Counted from the first letter of the stretch, positions 12,787 through 24,386 are shown. The stretch is 64,000 nucleotides of DNA from Magnaporthiopsis rhizophila (GCA_003049465.1 PYSS01000020.1:335706-399705); one strand, 5' to 3'. The notes: generated by a model from the letters alone, not told the origin. Numbers and translations: made by a program.

Positions 12787-14170
12787 ATGAGTGTCGTTTT
12801 CGAACACAGGACGAGCATGTTCCACCCCGACGGCAATTACCCGCCGATCGGGGAGGGTCCCGACATACCCGACGTGGGCGCCGGCGTGCATGTAGGTCAC
12901 GATGTCGCAAACGTTCATGACGTCGCCGATGCACACCGCGAAATTCACAGCGAAGTCCATCCCGAAGCACAGCGGGATGTCATCCACGACGCAAAATCCG
13001 ACCGCGTGCACGACGTCCAAGGCGGACACGACGTCCCCGAACCCCAGGACGCCGCCGCCCAGCCCCACGACGTCCACCAGGTCCACCGGATACACGAGGC
13101 GCACGAAGTACACGGCGTGCATGAAATTCATCAGAGCCATGGCGACGCTGGCGAGGTGGTGCACGAGGTGCACGAGGTGGTCCATGAGATGCAGGACGTG
13201 CACCAGGTACACGGCGTCCTGCACGATGAGATGCAGCCCGACGAGTCCTCGCGGTTCGACGAGAGGGACGTAGCCGAGCTGGCGGCCGCTGTCAGCGGCT
13301 ATGGCACGCAAACCTCGGTCATGGTCGGGTCAGAGCCAACTCTGCAGATCGTTCACGGGTTACCCGACGTTCCCGTGCTCGGCGCCAGCAAACCAGACTC
13401 GCCGCCGCCGCAGGTTGTTAACGGCAACCAGCGGGTCAAGTCAATACCCAAACCCGAGCGCGAGCCTACCAAGAACCTGACAGGGAAGTTTATCTGCACC
13501 TGGGAAGGCTGCCAGGAGGAGGTGCGCGAGTTTAACCGCAAGTGCGAATGGAAGTAAGTATTCCAGACGGCTTTTCTCCCAACTGTCTTCTGTAATCTTT
13601 TTGTCTTCCTTTTACTAACATTGTCCGCTTCCTTCTTTCCTTAGCAAGCACATGGACAAGCACGATAGACCCTACAAGTGCCTCGCCGAAGGGTGCGAGA
13701 AGCTGGCCGGCTTCACATATTCCGGGGGTCTCCTCCGCCATGAGCGCGAGGTGCACTCCAAGCACGGCGGGCCCAAAAACCCGCTCAACTGCCCGCACCC
13801 GACGTGCAAACGCCACACGGGTAAAGGCTTTTCGCGGCAGGAGAACCTCAACGAGCACCTGCGCAGGTGTCACAGGAACGGGTCTCCCCCCTCTAACGCG
13901 GGCGGCGACACGGACGACGCCGCAAGCGAGACCGCGGCAGCAGCAGGGGGCGTCGCCGTGCCCGGGAGCGCTTCCAAGAGGAAGCGAGAGGCCTCGGATG
14001 ACGACCTGGCCGACCTCCGGGCCGAGGTTAAGAAGACTCGCATGGAGAACGACGAGCTCCGGCAGCAGCTCGAGCTCCAGAGCCGACAAATCGAGGCCAT
14101 GGTGCAGCAGATCCGCGAGCTGCAGCAAACGCCGGAGCTGCAGCAGCAGAGCCCGGAAATTATGCAGTGA
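12787..14170 (+). CDS. C2H2 zinc-finger protein with His-rich repeat and C-terminal coiled coil
   Basis: Two coding exons, 12787-13553 and 13645-14170, give 430 aa. Donor GTAAGT and acceptor TTAG join to CEWNKHMDKH, completing the first zinc finger across the junction. Residues ~35-147 form an unusual run of H-(D/E)-V-H-type units with a His every three or four residues. Three C2H2 units follow (C237 onward: CTWEGC...H..., YKCLAEGC...H..., LNCPHPTC...H...), then a Lys/Arg-rich patch (KRKRE, likely nuclear localisation) and a Glu/Gln-rich coiled coil near the C-terminus. This arrangement suggests a nuclear DNA-binding protein that dimerises; target genes are unknown. The first in-frame ATG is 12787; the frame is open farther upstream but lacks ATG. 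Confidence 0.82.
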
Positions 14171-14230
14171 GGAGGTTTTCCAGGGCAGGTTCACCCCGGA
14201 CCGTACCATCTATCAGGCAAAATCACGTAC

Positions 14231-14294
14231 TTTTCCTTTTTTTTCTTCTTTTTTTTCTTCTTTTTTTTCCTTCTTTTTTTTCCTTTTTTTTCTA
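14231..14294 (+). repeat. Imperfect 12-nt polypyrimidine tandem repeat
   Basis: About five units resembling T8 followed by CTTC or CCTT, 60-130 nt after the zinc-finger stop codon, so probably in its 3' UTR. Confidence 0.8.
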
Positions 14295-15620
14295 CAGCGT
14301 TCCTTTCCTTTGTCTACCACACCCCTCTCAGATTAGACTCGTGGTTGGTGCCTTCCATGCGGCTTCGAGGTTCGCATTTCTATACTTTTCTTTCTATCCT
14401 CGTTACCTTTTTTTCTTTCCTCGCGTATCCCTTAGATCACTGGCGGCGTTGGGCGGAAATGGCTGGGTATAGACATGACGAGACTGGTGTTTGGGTTGCA
14501 TCTATTTTTATTCCACCCTTTTCTTGGCTCTGGTTTTCATGTCAGCGACGGTTTTTCTTTTCTTCTTCTATTGTTCTGCTTTCCATTCTTCTTCTTCTCG
14601 GTCCCGCCGAACTTCCCAGCAAAATACCCCCGATTTTTACCTCCTGGTGCCCCCATCACGAGATTGTACGAAAGGCTGTACCATACATCCCCATAACGTT
14701 ATTGCGTAAATCACATATAAAAACGCAGGAGCAAAGCGGGTGCGAAGAAAGACGCGGCTTAGCACCAATGAAAGCCCTGCGCGCGTGGCCAGCCCCCCAC
14801 GATCCATCGGAGATCCCGGTTGACTGCGCCCTGGGCACGGAGTTCGGGAAGTATTTCTTTTGTTTGTCGAAATAACGTTATTCTTACGCATTGTGGGGTT
14901 CGACCTTTTCTTCCTTGGCGGGCGCGGCTCGATGAGTCTTTGTTGACCAATCGCGCATTTTTGGTGTGGTTGCACAAGGGAGAGAGGCGCTGGTGCCTGG
15001 AGGACGTCATCCGCCCTCGCATACGTATTTTTTGCCCCTGGAAACGACAGCTGCCCATTTGGAACGCCACCACAAGAGGTACGTGTGCATCACAAATCAT
15101 GGCAGGACATGTCAAATAGTTGGTCATAATACCTACCTAGTTTAGGTAGATTTGTCGAACGTGATGAGGAAACCGAGGTAAGCGGAAGCGCCGGGGAGCA
15201 GGCGCCAGGATGCTTTCCAAGCGAGGCTGGGGGACGCGACCCGGATGGCCGCATGAGATTAACCGCGCTCCGTCAGCACCTTCCTTAGGCACTCCTTGCT
15301 TCATTCAGCCTTCCAACGCTTCTTGGCACCCAGACGTTGCCTACCTAATTAAAATCCCGCACGACGATACCGTTGGGTATCGGAAACAATATTGAGAAAT
15401 TAAATTCGGATGATTCGCTTGTTGGTTCCAATTTCGACGTGTTCCTGATGCATAACGCACAAGAAGACCACAAGATCATGATGACATTTTTTTGATTCCT
15501 TTCCCCGCTTCCGAAGCAGGCTGCCTCCTCCGCCCCGCCGCCGACCTACAGGTAGGTAGGTGCACACCAGCTTCAGAAGCCTTGGGCAAAAGCAGTAGCA
15601 CCAACCTGCATAAACAGACC

Positions 15621-15648
15621 AAAAAAAAAAAAAAAAAAAAAAAAAAAA
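15621..15648 (+). repeat. A28 homopolymer
   Basis: Uninterrupted run of 28 A in a gene-free spacer; no adjacent retroelement sequence or target-site duplication recognised. Confidence 0.95.
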
Positions 15649-16354
15649 GTGCACAAACGCACAAATAGGGCTGCAAGGAACTCGGCAACCTGGAATCCAT
15701 CTGCGACCCGGCATGCGGCCGAGCGGCCGCTTTCTCCTCCAGCCAGCCCGAACACTACATTGCACAGCCACAGCCTCGGCGGGGCGGGGACGGGGAACGG
15801 GGACGGGGACAAGGGCGCTTGCCTGGACCCCGACGGCGTCGGCTGGGCTAGTTGAGAAGTGCGATGGTTTGGGTGATTGGCCGCTTTGGGCAGACGCTTT
15901 CCTGCAAAGAACCTGGCAGGCCTTTTAGGCAGAGCGTAAACATGCTGCGAAGTAAACAACAATAGTAAAAAGTTATTGGCATAGTATGGCTGAAATGGAG
16001 AAACAAGGCTGTTGGTGGCCCACCGCCCCATCTGCCCGGTACATGTGTTCGGGATTACCGGCGGAAATGAATGCCTATCTGTCTGCCTGTCCGCTTAGCC
16101 TCATCCATCCCAAGGACAACATTTCCCAGAGAGATGGCATCAGAATCTTCCTTTCTGCCACTCGCTCTCGAGCACCATCATATGCACTGCAGCCTTGGTG
16201 ATGGCTTTTGTTACGGGGCGCAAGGTCAAAGGGGCGTATAGTTAGCCAGTAGTACACACCGGACACACACACCTTTTGTACAGTAAACGGACTCTAGCGC
16301 GAGGCCTCTATAGAGTGGTACATGGTCGACGGAATCAACAAGACAGGCCCCCTG

Positions 16355-18223
16355 TCAGACCTCAAAGATCTCCCCGTACCCCTCCCCGCCGCCGCTCCCG
16401 TTGCGGTCGTCGACCAGGTCGAGCCTCCAGCCCTCCCAGTTCTTCAGCCCCCGCTTGGTCTCGCGGATGCGCTCGAGGTGCTTCTTGGCATCCTCCTCCT
16501 GCGCCCGCCGGAAGGCCGCCTCGTCGAACTCCATGTCGTCGTCGTCGTCGAGTAGGCTGTCGTCTTCGGGTCCGGCGTGCGGCGGGTGGCCGCCGCCCGT
16601 GAGCGCGTTGATGCCGCTGGTGAAGAAGTCGCCGATGCCGCCGGGGCCCCGCCTCTGGGAAGGTGAGACGACCCCGGCGCTGCCCAGCTCCACCTCGGTG
16701 AAGGCAGGCTCGCCGTCGGGCCCGACCTGCATCTCCCTGCGGCGTTCTTGCCAGATGCCGCGCTTGAGCTCCGTGTTCTCCGCCTCGAGCTGCCGGATCT
16801 TGGCCTCGAGCGGCGCGCGCCCCTCGGCCTCGAGCTCGTCGACGGCGTCGTCGTCAGTGCCGCCGGCGTCCCTGGCCTCGCGCTTGCGCAGCTTGACCAG
16901 CTCGGCCTCGGCAGTCTCGAGCCGCTCCCGCAGCGTCGCCGCGTCCTTCTCGGCCTTCTCCTTCTCGCGCCGCAACGCCTGCGTCCGTGCGTCCTGCTCC
17001 TTGTGAAGCGTCGTCAGCGTGGTCGCCTTCTTCTCCAGCGCCTCGGCCCGCTTGGCCTCGCGGTCGCGCTGCTCGACCGCCTCGGCCGCCTCGCGCTCCA
17101 GTGAGCGCACCTTGGTCTCGGCACTGGCCCGCTCGCTGCCCTCGCGCACCGCCTTCTCCGACGCCCGCTCCAGATTGCGCTTCAGGTCCGCGAGCTCGCG
17201 CTGCGCCTGCCCCGCCGCCCGCTCCGCCCGCGCCGCACGCTCCTCTAGCGCCGTGACCTGCTCCGACACCGGCGCCGACGACGACAGCCGCTCCACCTGC
17301 GCCCGCAACCGCGACATCTCCAGCTCCATCGTCGCGATCGTCGCCGTGCGCGCCGCTAGCTGCTCCGTCAGTTCCTGCGGCGGTGTGCCCGCCGAGATGG
17401 AAGGCGAGTGTCCGTGCCGTCGGGCCTGGAGCTGCGTGTTTTGCCTCTGTAGGGAGGCTATCTCGGCCTTCTGTTTGCCCCAAGTAAATTATGCCATGAT
17501 TAGCGTAGCTCCGCCGCACAGCATACTACACGTAGTCGTAGGGCGCAATAGCATGGCAGTCGAGCGAGTGCATGCCAAAAACGTACGAGTTTCTCGACCT
17601 CGCTGTCGGACCCTCCCGTGCCCTTGCCGGCAGCGGCTGTATCGTCGCCCTCGCCATCGCGCAGGTCCGCCAGCTCATCCTCAGCTTTTTGCCAGCGCTT
17701 CTCGGCCTCTGCCGACTCCTTGACCAGGCGTTTGTTCTCCTTCTCAAGCTCCTCTATGCGCGTCACGTATTTGCGGTAGATCTCGGGCGCCGACTCGCCC
17801 AGACCGGGGCTGCCCAGGCCGGGGCTAGGGAGCGGAGGGGGCGGGGTGCCGGCCGAGAGGGACTGCTTGCGGAACGAGAGGGAGCGCGCCTTGGACTGCT
17901 CGGCGGCCGACGGCAGCGCAGCAGCCTCCTCGCCTTCGTCGTCGTCTTCCTTGACGGCGCCACTGTCGGCGGCGGCGGCCTCGACGGGCGGTACCTCCTC
18001 CTTGTCCTTGGGCGCTGCTTCGTCCTCGGTTGTTTTCTTTGACGAGCCGCCGGCCTTTTTGGCCTTTTTGGCCTTCATTTGCTCGACCTACATCGCGGAC
18101 AAGCCCACCAATGTTAGGAGGACATGGAAGCCCCGGGGCGTGGAGATTGAGACAGGGGTTACTCGCCCGCTTCTTCGCCGCGGCGAGCTTCTCCGCCTTG
18201 GCCTTCTCATCCGCGTCAGCCAT
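16355..18223 (-). CDS. Long coiled-coil protein, golgin-like (fungal 'M protein repeat' type)
   Basis: Three coding exons (18223-18167, 18087-17587, 17470-16355) give 557 aa. Exon 1 encodes MADADEKAKAEKLAAAKKR, which must join in phase to VEQMKAKKAKK; the only donor that does this is GC (GCGAGT) at 18166, so intron 1 appears to be GC-AG. Intron 2 is GTACGT-ACAG. After a Lys/Ala-rich basic start and an acidic low-complexity segment, residues ~105-450 are almost continuous heptad-forming sequence. An acidic DDDDDMEFDE patch and a conserved-looking tail (LKNWEGWRLDLV...YGEIFEV) finish the protein. Similar fungal proteins are annotated as M protein repeat proteins and resemble Golgi tethers; the Golgi role is inference. 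An ATG-only start at 18078 would avoid the GC donor but drop the conserved N-terminus. Confidence 0.78.
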
Positions 18224-19154
18224 AGCTATGGTTGAGTGCCGCCTGGGTAGTGCAGCTCAGTTCCGGTAGTATCAATGCTGTGTTGGCTGCGTCGAGGCTC
18301 AATTCTTTCCGTGTCGTGGCGGCGAGTATTCGTGTCGCGAGTCTGATGTTCTTCAGGGCCGAAGGATGCCACCAGAAAGCTGGCTTCTGCCAGCCGACTC
18401 AGCTGCATCGCCCGCGCATTGCAGCATCAAGCACGCTGGTGGACCCGCCAGCCTGCCGCACAGGCGGGGAGCCCGCGACCCCTGTCAAGCCACAGAGGGG
18501 CCCCGACAGGGATACTGCCTGCTGGGCCCCTTGCAGCACTGAAGCTCCCCATACCTGAATGCAGGTCTTCGATGCGTTTCGATGCAAATCACGCCAAAAC
18601 CGCACTGCGTCCAGCTCTGGCAAATGTGCTCTGGACCGTACTTGTGCTGAGGTCACGCCATCCTGCCGTATTTTGACTGCCCCGTATCTCCTCCTGCCTC
18701 ACATTGGTCGACAGGAGCTGATGCCCGCTCGCCGTCAGATGCCCAGCAGTCCTGATCCAGTCGCAGCGCTCCTTTCTGGGCCCTCCGCTCCAGCTCAGCC
18801 CTCAGGGCGAAAGAGGAGCCAGAGAAAGGCCTCGAAGAAAGCTGTGCTGTAATTGAGCAAGAGGAAGGCGCCGTCGATGCTGGGGTAAACGACAAAGAGA
18901 CGCGCAATGCCGGCATTGGTTTCATCACTCTAGCCGCCTTCCTTGACCATCCCAGACAAGCGAAAAGACAAGAGAATCCGGCGCAGCCCGTCATCTCTTA
19001 GCTGAGGATTGGCATTTTGGCCGATCAAAGTCTCCAAAGGAAAAGAAAGGACCGGCCGATCTAGTCACCCACAGGCACCCAAGGGAGAAGCGGAGGAGGA
19101 AAGGAAAGGGCAACAACGAGGCTGCGGACAAGAAAAGAAAAGGAAGAGAAAAAA
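18224..19154. promoter_or_regulatory. Divergent promoter region
   Basis: About 930 bp between the start codons of the coiled-coil gene (minus) and the small unknown gene (plus). An A/G-rich leader (19000-19154) precedes the plus-strand start. No gene or strong motif recognised. Confidence 0.45.
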
Positions 19155-19901
19155 ATGGCCAGTCTCCCTCAACATTTCCCACACCTATCCCTCCACCTCG
19201 CCGACCGCTCTCTCACCCCTCTCATCTCCTCCTCGCCCCCACCGTCATCACCATCATCATCCTCACCCGCAACCCCCATCCGCCACGCCGCCCTCGCCCG
19301 GCTCGCCTCCTCCGCCCTGGGCGTGCACGATGCCGCCTCACGCCTGGGCCTCGGCGCCCCGCAGCGCGTCCTGGTCGAGTACGGCCCCCGCGGCCCCGTG
19401 CTGATCCAGACGTTCCTGGACCCCGTCACGGCCAGCTCCGTCGCCCCGACCGGCGGCGGCAGCGGACATCCCCGTCTACCGGGAGCGGCAGGCTCGGCAT
19501 TGCCGTCGTCGTCGACAACAACAACAACAACAGTTGGAGCAGCAGCCGCGGCGACAGGAGGAAGTGGTGATGGTCCCTCAGCCGACGCCCATCGAGGGAC
19601 GACGACGGCGGCGAGGCGGGCAGAAGGTGGAGGGGTGGGGATGATCCGACAAGCGGCAGCAGTGAACGGGACGCCGCGCGACGACCAAGACCAAGACCGT
19701 GACGACGAGGCTGAAACTGACGCGGAGGCTGCTGAGAATAGCGCCTCCTCGCCCGATGTCCCACCAATGTTGCTCGGCGTCATCCTCGCCGCCAACCCGG
19801 ACGAGTCTTCCGCTGCGAGGCGCGCCACCGTCCGCCTGGAAAGGATCGGCCGGCAGATCCAGGAGAGCTGGGCCGCCGAGGGCGATCAGCCACTATCATG
19901 A
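19155..19901 (+). CDS. Uncharacterised fungal protein
   Basis: Single exon, 248 aa, ATG in an A-rich context (AAAAATGGCC). I do not recognise a family. Two regions look constrained: residues ~1-95, with LSLHLADRSLTPLI, HAALARLASSALGVHDAASRLGLG and RVLVEYGPRGPVLIQTFL, and residues ~205-243, with PPMLLGVILAAN and ARRATVRLERIGRQIQESW. Between them is a ~105-residue low-complexity linker rich in Ser, Thr, Ala, Gly and Asp that includes a Thr run. The two conserved ends separated by a disposable linker suggest a small alpha/beta domain with an inserted loop. No signal peptide or membrane segment. The high-GC codon use matches that of neighbouring genes, so it is probably real. Confidence 0.65.
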   Translation: MASLPQHFPHLSLHLADRSLTPLISSSPPPSSPSSSSPATPIRHAALARLASSALGVHDAASRLGLGAPQRVLVEYGPRGPVLIQTFLDPVTASSVAPTGGGSGHPRLPGAAGSALPSSSTTTTTTVGAAAAATGGSGDGPSADAHRGTTTAARRAEGGGVGMIRQAAAVNGTPRDDQDQDRDDEAETDAEAAENSASSPDVPPMLLGVILAANPDESSAARRATVRLERIGRQIQESWAAEGDQPLS

Positions 19902-20431
19902 CGCCCACCCCCCGCGGATTAATCAGGAGTTATCGGGCGGCTTACCTACCTACCTGCCTAGGTATTCAGCTGGACCGATGGGAGAACAACCCCTCCTTCT
20001 GACGGACGCTTGCATTTCGTAGTGTTTCATGTGTACGCGACAGTTTCCCTTCTCACTCAAGTCATGATTATGAGCCATGGACCCGAACAGAGTCATGATA
20101 ATAAGAGGACTGGCTACATCCCGGATCAGAAAAATGCACGCAAGCGAGAGCCCAGTCTTTGGGGTTGATGGGCTGGCTCGATAGACTTGTAATTCAGAAG
20201 AGGGCTACATCACAAAGCAGCCATTTTTTGCTCACATGCAATTCAACATCTTACCGCCCAGAACTCTGTAGGGAATGACACTGGAAAATTAGCTTGTTCT
20301 CTTTTTTTTGATTATTTTGGTTTGTACGAGTTTGATCTATTTGTTCGTGAATAGCAACGGCATGGCCTTGGTTCAAAAACAGGTTACAGCCCACCAAAAT
20401 ACTTGTCCTTGTCCATTGTCTGTGAAATATT
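19902..20431. other. Spacer between convergent 3' ends
   Basis: Tail-to-tail region between the unknown gene and transketolase. It contains a compact CCTACCTACCTGCCTAGGTA stretch at 19944-19963; otherwise AT-rich with no gene. Confidence 0.55.
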
Positions 20432-23054
20432 TTAGACAAGCTGCTGGAAGGCACGGTTGATTGGCGAGCGGATGTTGGGAACATTCTTCCAGAAGTCGAT
20501 AGTAGCAACGGCACGCTTGGAGATACCCTCGGGGGTAAACTCGAACTTCTATAAGGGGGGTCAGCATGTGCTCTTCATGTAGCGTTGAGCCTGCAATATA
20601 CCGCAATCTTACCTTGTACACGTCCTTGTACGGGCCCGAGGCACCAAAGCGGTTCAGGCCAAACTGCTCATGGGTATACCTCTCCCATCCCATGGTGCTC
20701 ATGACCTCGACAGACAGCGACGGAATGCCGTCGGGCAGGACAGAAAGGCGGTACTCCTTGGACTGAACGTCGAACACCTCGAAACATGGGATGGAGACGA
20801 CACGGGCCTTGATGTTGTGCTTCTCGGCCAAGTACTTGACGGCGTCGACGCAGATGCCGACCTCGGAACCGGTGGAGACAAGAGTGATGTTGGCACCCTC
20901 GACATCGTGCACCACGTAACCGCCCTTGATAGCCTTTTGGATGGACGAGCTCTCAAGCTGAGGCAAGTTCTGGCGCGAAAGAGCAATGATGCTGGGGGTG
21001 TGCTTCGAGGTGAGGGCGACGTAGTAAGCGGCACTGGTCTCGTTGCCGTCGGCCGGACGCCATACCATGCAGTTGGGGGTAGCGCGGAAATGAGCCAGAG
21101 TCTCGATGGGCTGGTGGGTAGGACCGTCCTCGCCGAGGCCGATCGAGTCGTGGGTGGCGACCCAGATGACGCGAACCTGCGACAAGGCCGACAGACGCAC
21201 GGCACCGGCGGCGTACGAGACGAAGTTCAGGAAGGTGCCTCCAAAGGGAATGATTGTACCGTAGGCGGCCAGACCGTTCATGATGGCACCCATGGCGTGC
21301 TCGCGCACACCGTAACGCAGGTAGCGGCCAGCGTAGCTGGCGTTGCCGAGACCAAGAGCGAGGGGCTGGAAGTCTGCGGCGCCCTTCCACCTCGTCAGGT
21401 TGGAGCCGGTCAAATCGGCCGAGCCACCAACGAGCTCGGGAATGGCAGCCTCGATCTTGGTCAGAACAGTCTCAGACAGCTTGCGCGAGGCAACAGCGGG
21501 GTCCGAAGGAGTGTATGTGGGGAGGTTCTTCTCCCAGCCCTCGGGCAGATCACCCTTCTGACGTCGAACCAGGTCGTCGTGCTCGGCCTTGTACGACTCG
21601 CCGTACTTGGCAAAGAGTTTGTTCCACTCCTCCTCGGCGGCAGCGCCCGCAGCGGCCTTCTTGTTGTACTGGTCATAGACCTCCTGAGGAACGGCGAAGC
21701 TCTGGTCGGGGTTGAAGCCGAACTTCTGCTTCAGCTGCTTGATGTCGTCGGCCTTAAGAGGCGAGCCGTGGACGCCGTGGGTGCCCTGCTGGGTCGAACC
21801 GAAGCCGATAATGGTCTTCAGCTGGATAAGCGACGGCTTGTCCTTGACTGCCTGGCACTTCTTGATGGCAGCCTCGATGCCGGCCAGGTCGTTGTCGCCG
21901 TCATTGACAACCTCGATGTGCCAGCCGTACGCCTCGTAGCGCTTGGCAACGTCCTCGGTGAAGGCCTGGTTGGTGTCACCGTCGATCGAGATGTGGTTGT
22001 CGTCCCAGACAGCAATCAGGTTGCCAAGCTGGAGATGGCCAGCCAGGGAGCAGGCCTCGCTCGAGACACCCTCCATCAGGCAGCCATCGCCGAGGAAGCA
22101 GTATGTGTAGTTGTCGATCAGGTTGAAGCCGTCCTTGTTGAAGGTGGCGGCGGTGTGCGCCTGTGCAATAGCCAGACCGACGGCATTGCTGATACCCTGG
22201 CCCAGCGGGCCCGTGGTAACCTCAATGCCGGGGGTGTCGTGGGCCTCGGGGTGGCCAGGGGTAATGCTGTCGACTTGCTGTGTAGGGATTGCGCCGAGGG
22301 TTAGGCTCAGTTTGGCAACAGCTGGCCGTTTCAAGCTTCATCTTTAGGGGACAGGGCTGAGGTGCGTACACGGAACTTCTTCAGATCGTCCATAGAGACG
22401 GCATAGCCGAACAGGTGCAGCAGAGCATATTGGAGCATGCAGCCGTGGCCGTTTCTGTGGAAAGCAAGGGAAAGACATGGTCAGCAAGCTGCTAGATCCC
22501 CCAACGGTAGGAGGGTCAAATGCCAAGGAGTGTTGCGATTCAACTTACGACAGCACAAAGCGATCACGGTTCAGCCACTTGGGGTTCTTGGGGTTAAACC
22601 TCATGAACTTGTCCCAAAGAACGTGGGCGACGGGCGCCATGCCCCTATATGAGGAGAGAAGAACATCAGTGAGCGAGCGGATAACTTGAATGGGTGGAAG
22701 CTGCGTAGGTTGGCAGAGTATGCAACTTACATCGGCGCGCCGGGGTGGCCCGAGTTGGCATTCGCAGTAGCATCCGCCTATTTACCAGCGACGGGACCGC
22801 GTCAGCATTCCGAGACCTCAAAATGCGTTGAATTGCTCTAGCCGATCATCTTTTCGATCCGTAGACTCGAATTGGGAAGCGTGGTTTTGGGGTGGAGAAG
22901 GTAGGCGGTTGGGGGTGGTGGTGTTGTTGGAAGATCTAGCAGCTGCTCATCGTCCACAAGATCTCTCGACACGCTTGGTCAACAGCTGTGCCACACTTAC
23001 AGCAAGAACACGGATGGTGTTGATGGCGAGCTTGTCTATCTCGGTGAAGGCCAT
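20432..23054 (-). CDS. TKL1: Transketolase
   Basis: Six coding exons on the minus strand (23054-23001, 22777-22731, 22644-22549, 22454-22370, 22277-20613, 20548-20432) give 687 aa, the usual family length. All five introns are GT-AG and junctions restore conserved text such as ANSGHPGAPMGMAPVAHVLW, RFVLSNGHGCMLQYALLH, KFRQVDSITPGHPE and VYK-KFEFTPEGI. Visible hallmarks are the thiamine diphosphate motif (GDGCLMEGVSSEA ... WDDNHISIDG), the catalytic-domain segment YGVREHAMGAIMNGLA, and substrate-binding HDSIGLGEDGPTHQPIE. It catalyses two-carbon transfers in the non-oxidative pentose phosphate pathway in the cytosol. Introns cluster at the 5' end, as is common for highly expressed fungal genes. 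Long antisense frames over this locus are codon-bias shadows. Confidence 0.97.
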
Positions 23055-24352
23055 GATTGCTGATCAAGGTTGTCTGGCAGGTGTGTCGGTAGGTGCGGCC
23101 TCTTCCTCAGAGACCGAAGAGATTACTGGCAGAGGATGGGGGTGGACAGTGGGAAGAGCGAGAGTTCGGCGAGGGGACCGAGAGCCAGGCGATGTCTGGT
23201 CTCCAGGTTTTATGGCAGTCCGGGCACTGTTGAGACGCAGCTACGTTGAGGCGTTTTGGCACCGTTTCTGGCTCCGAGGTGGGGTCACTTTTTTGGGGGT
23301 CGCCTCCGTGCAGGAACTTTTTTGTTTGCCCCTCCTCGCTTGGTGTTGTGACACCATGGCTTGCCGCCGGCCCAGCCGAGCGATCTCTCCGAGCTGCGAG
23401 TCGAGCCGCCTGTGGCTTCCATTGAAATTCGCAATTCGCGCACCGTTTGTTACCTGACGGGAGCGGTTGCCATTGCCGACCTGAATAATGCAGCCGTCGC
23501 CGCCCAGGCCAGGCCATGCATGACCCAATCATGATACAACCATCGAGCTTCGGCTCTAGAACCCACCAAACCCTGCCGCCCCGCCGACCCCGCGGCAGCT
23601 TTGGAGCTCGGATTTTAGCCTCCTCGAGCATGGATTGATAAAACAGGTGCTCACGACGAATCAGGCATGGCATACCTTGTTCGGTCATGTCTGGTGGTCG
23701 CTCACTCAGCCCGCCGACACAGCGGACTCCATGGCTCCCGTGCGTCCCTTCCCGCATTCTCTCAGTGTTGGCTCTATCCGTTCGAGTTGTGTCACGCTAC
23801 ACTACGCCACGGAAAACCAGGGGAACGCCATTGTGAACTAACCAGGATACCTAGGTAGGCACCCAAGACATAACCAAGTATGGAAGGTATAATTTGCATC
23901 TCCGGCTTACGCTACCCGTCGTCTCCACGCTTTTGGTATCTCCGGCCTCGCTATTTTGAGGAAGCAGTAGCTGAAAACACACCGCACCAGATATCTAAAC
24001 GTAATGCTGGTTGATACTGGGTGTGGGGACCTCATGTTGCCCGAGATATCGATACCGAAAACACTTGTATCATTAAGCCCCGCCACCTGCCCCGTTGAGG
24101 TCATATGAATCCTGTGAGGGTGAATCTGTATATCCAAGGGGATTTAGAATTACAGGGACCTTTTGGGAATTGCGCAGAAAGAAAGACAGGCGAATGCTTT
24201 TCGGCCGGCCCCGGATATACCGTGCGCTTGCATATTTCGCAGTGCATCAAGCCCGTCCACGGTTTCGAAGCCCGCCCTCCCATTGGCCGACGTGCCACTA
24301 ATTATGCGCTCCAACCAGACTTCATGTGGCAAAGTGAGACCCAGGCGGGTTG

Positions 24353-24386
24353 GTGATTTTTTTTTCTTTTTAAAAAGAAAAATCAC
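24353..24386. repeat. A/T-rich palindrome (potential cruciform)
   Basis: GTGATTTTT(T4)CTTTTT is followed immediately by AAAAAGAAAAATCAC, the reverse complement apart from four extra T in the left arm. Arms of 15 nt with essentially no loop; about 300 bp upstream of BMT6. Confidence 0.8.

Larger units (their letters stand above)
14171..16354. other. 2.2 kb spacer between convergent genes
   Basis: Begins with a T-rich 3' region of the zinc-finger gene and ends at the 3' end of the coiled-coil gene. It holds a T8CTTC-type tandem tract, an A28 tract and three TAGGTAGG/CCTACCTA motifs (15131-15150, 15339-15352, 15545-15562). No gene recognised. Confidence 0.55.

Noticed and set aside
12514..13311. 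265-codon minus-strand frame opposite the zinc-finger gene
   Set aside because: Antisense of the His-rich repeat; its Val/His/Met periodicity is the complement of that repeat.
15621..15648. A28 tract as a retroelement poly(A) tail
   Set aside because: No element body or target-site duplication next to it.
18076..18078. ATG as start of the coiled-coil gene
   Set aside because: It would avoid the GC donor but discards a basic N-terminus that continues naturally across the GC-AG join.
20670..22304. 544-codon plus-strand frame antisense to transketolase
   Set aside because: Codon-bias shadow of a highly expressed gene; no independent motif and no start or splice support.
23107..23757. 216-codon minus-strand frame upstream of transketolase
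   Set aside because: Contains CxxC-like pairs (CANC, CPDC) but no known finger spacing; likely chance in the promoter/leader.
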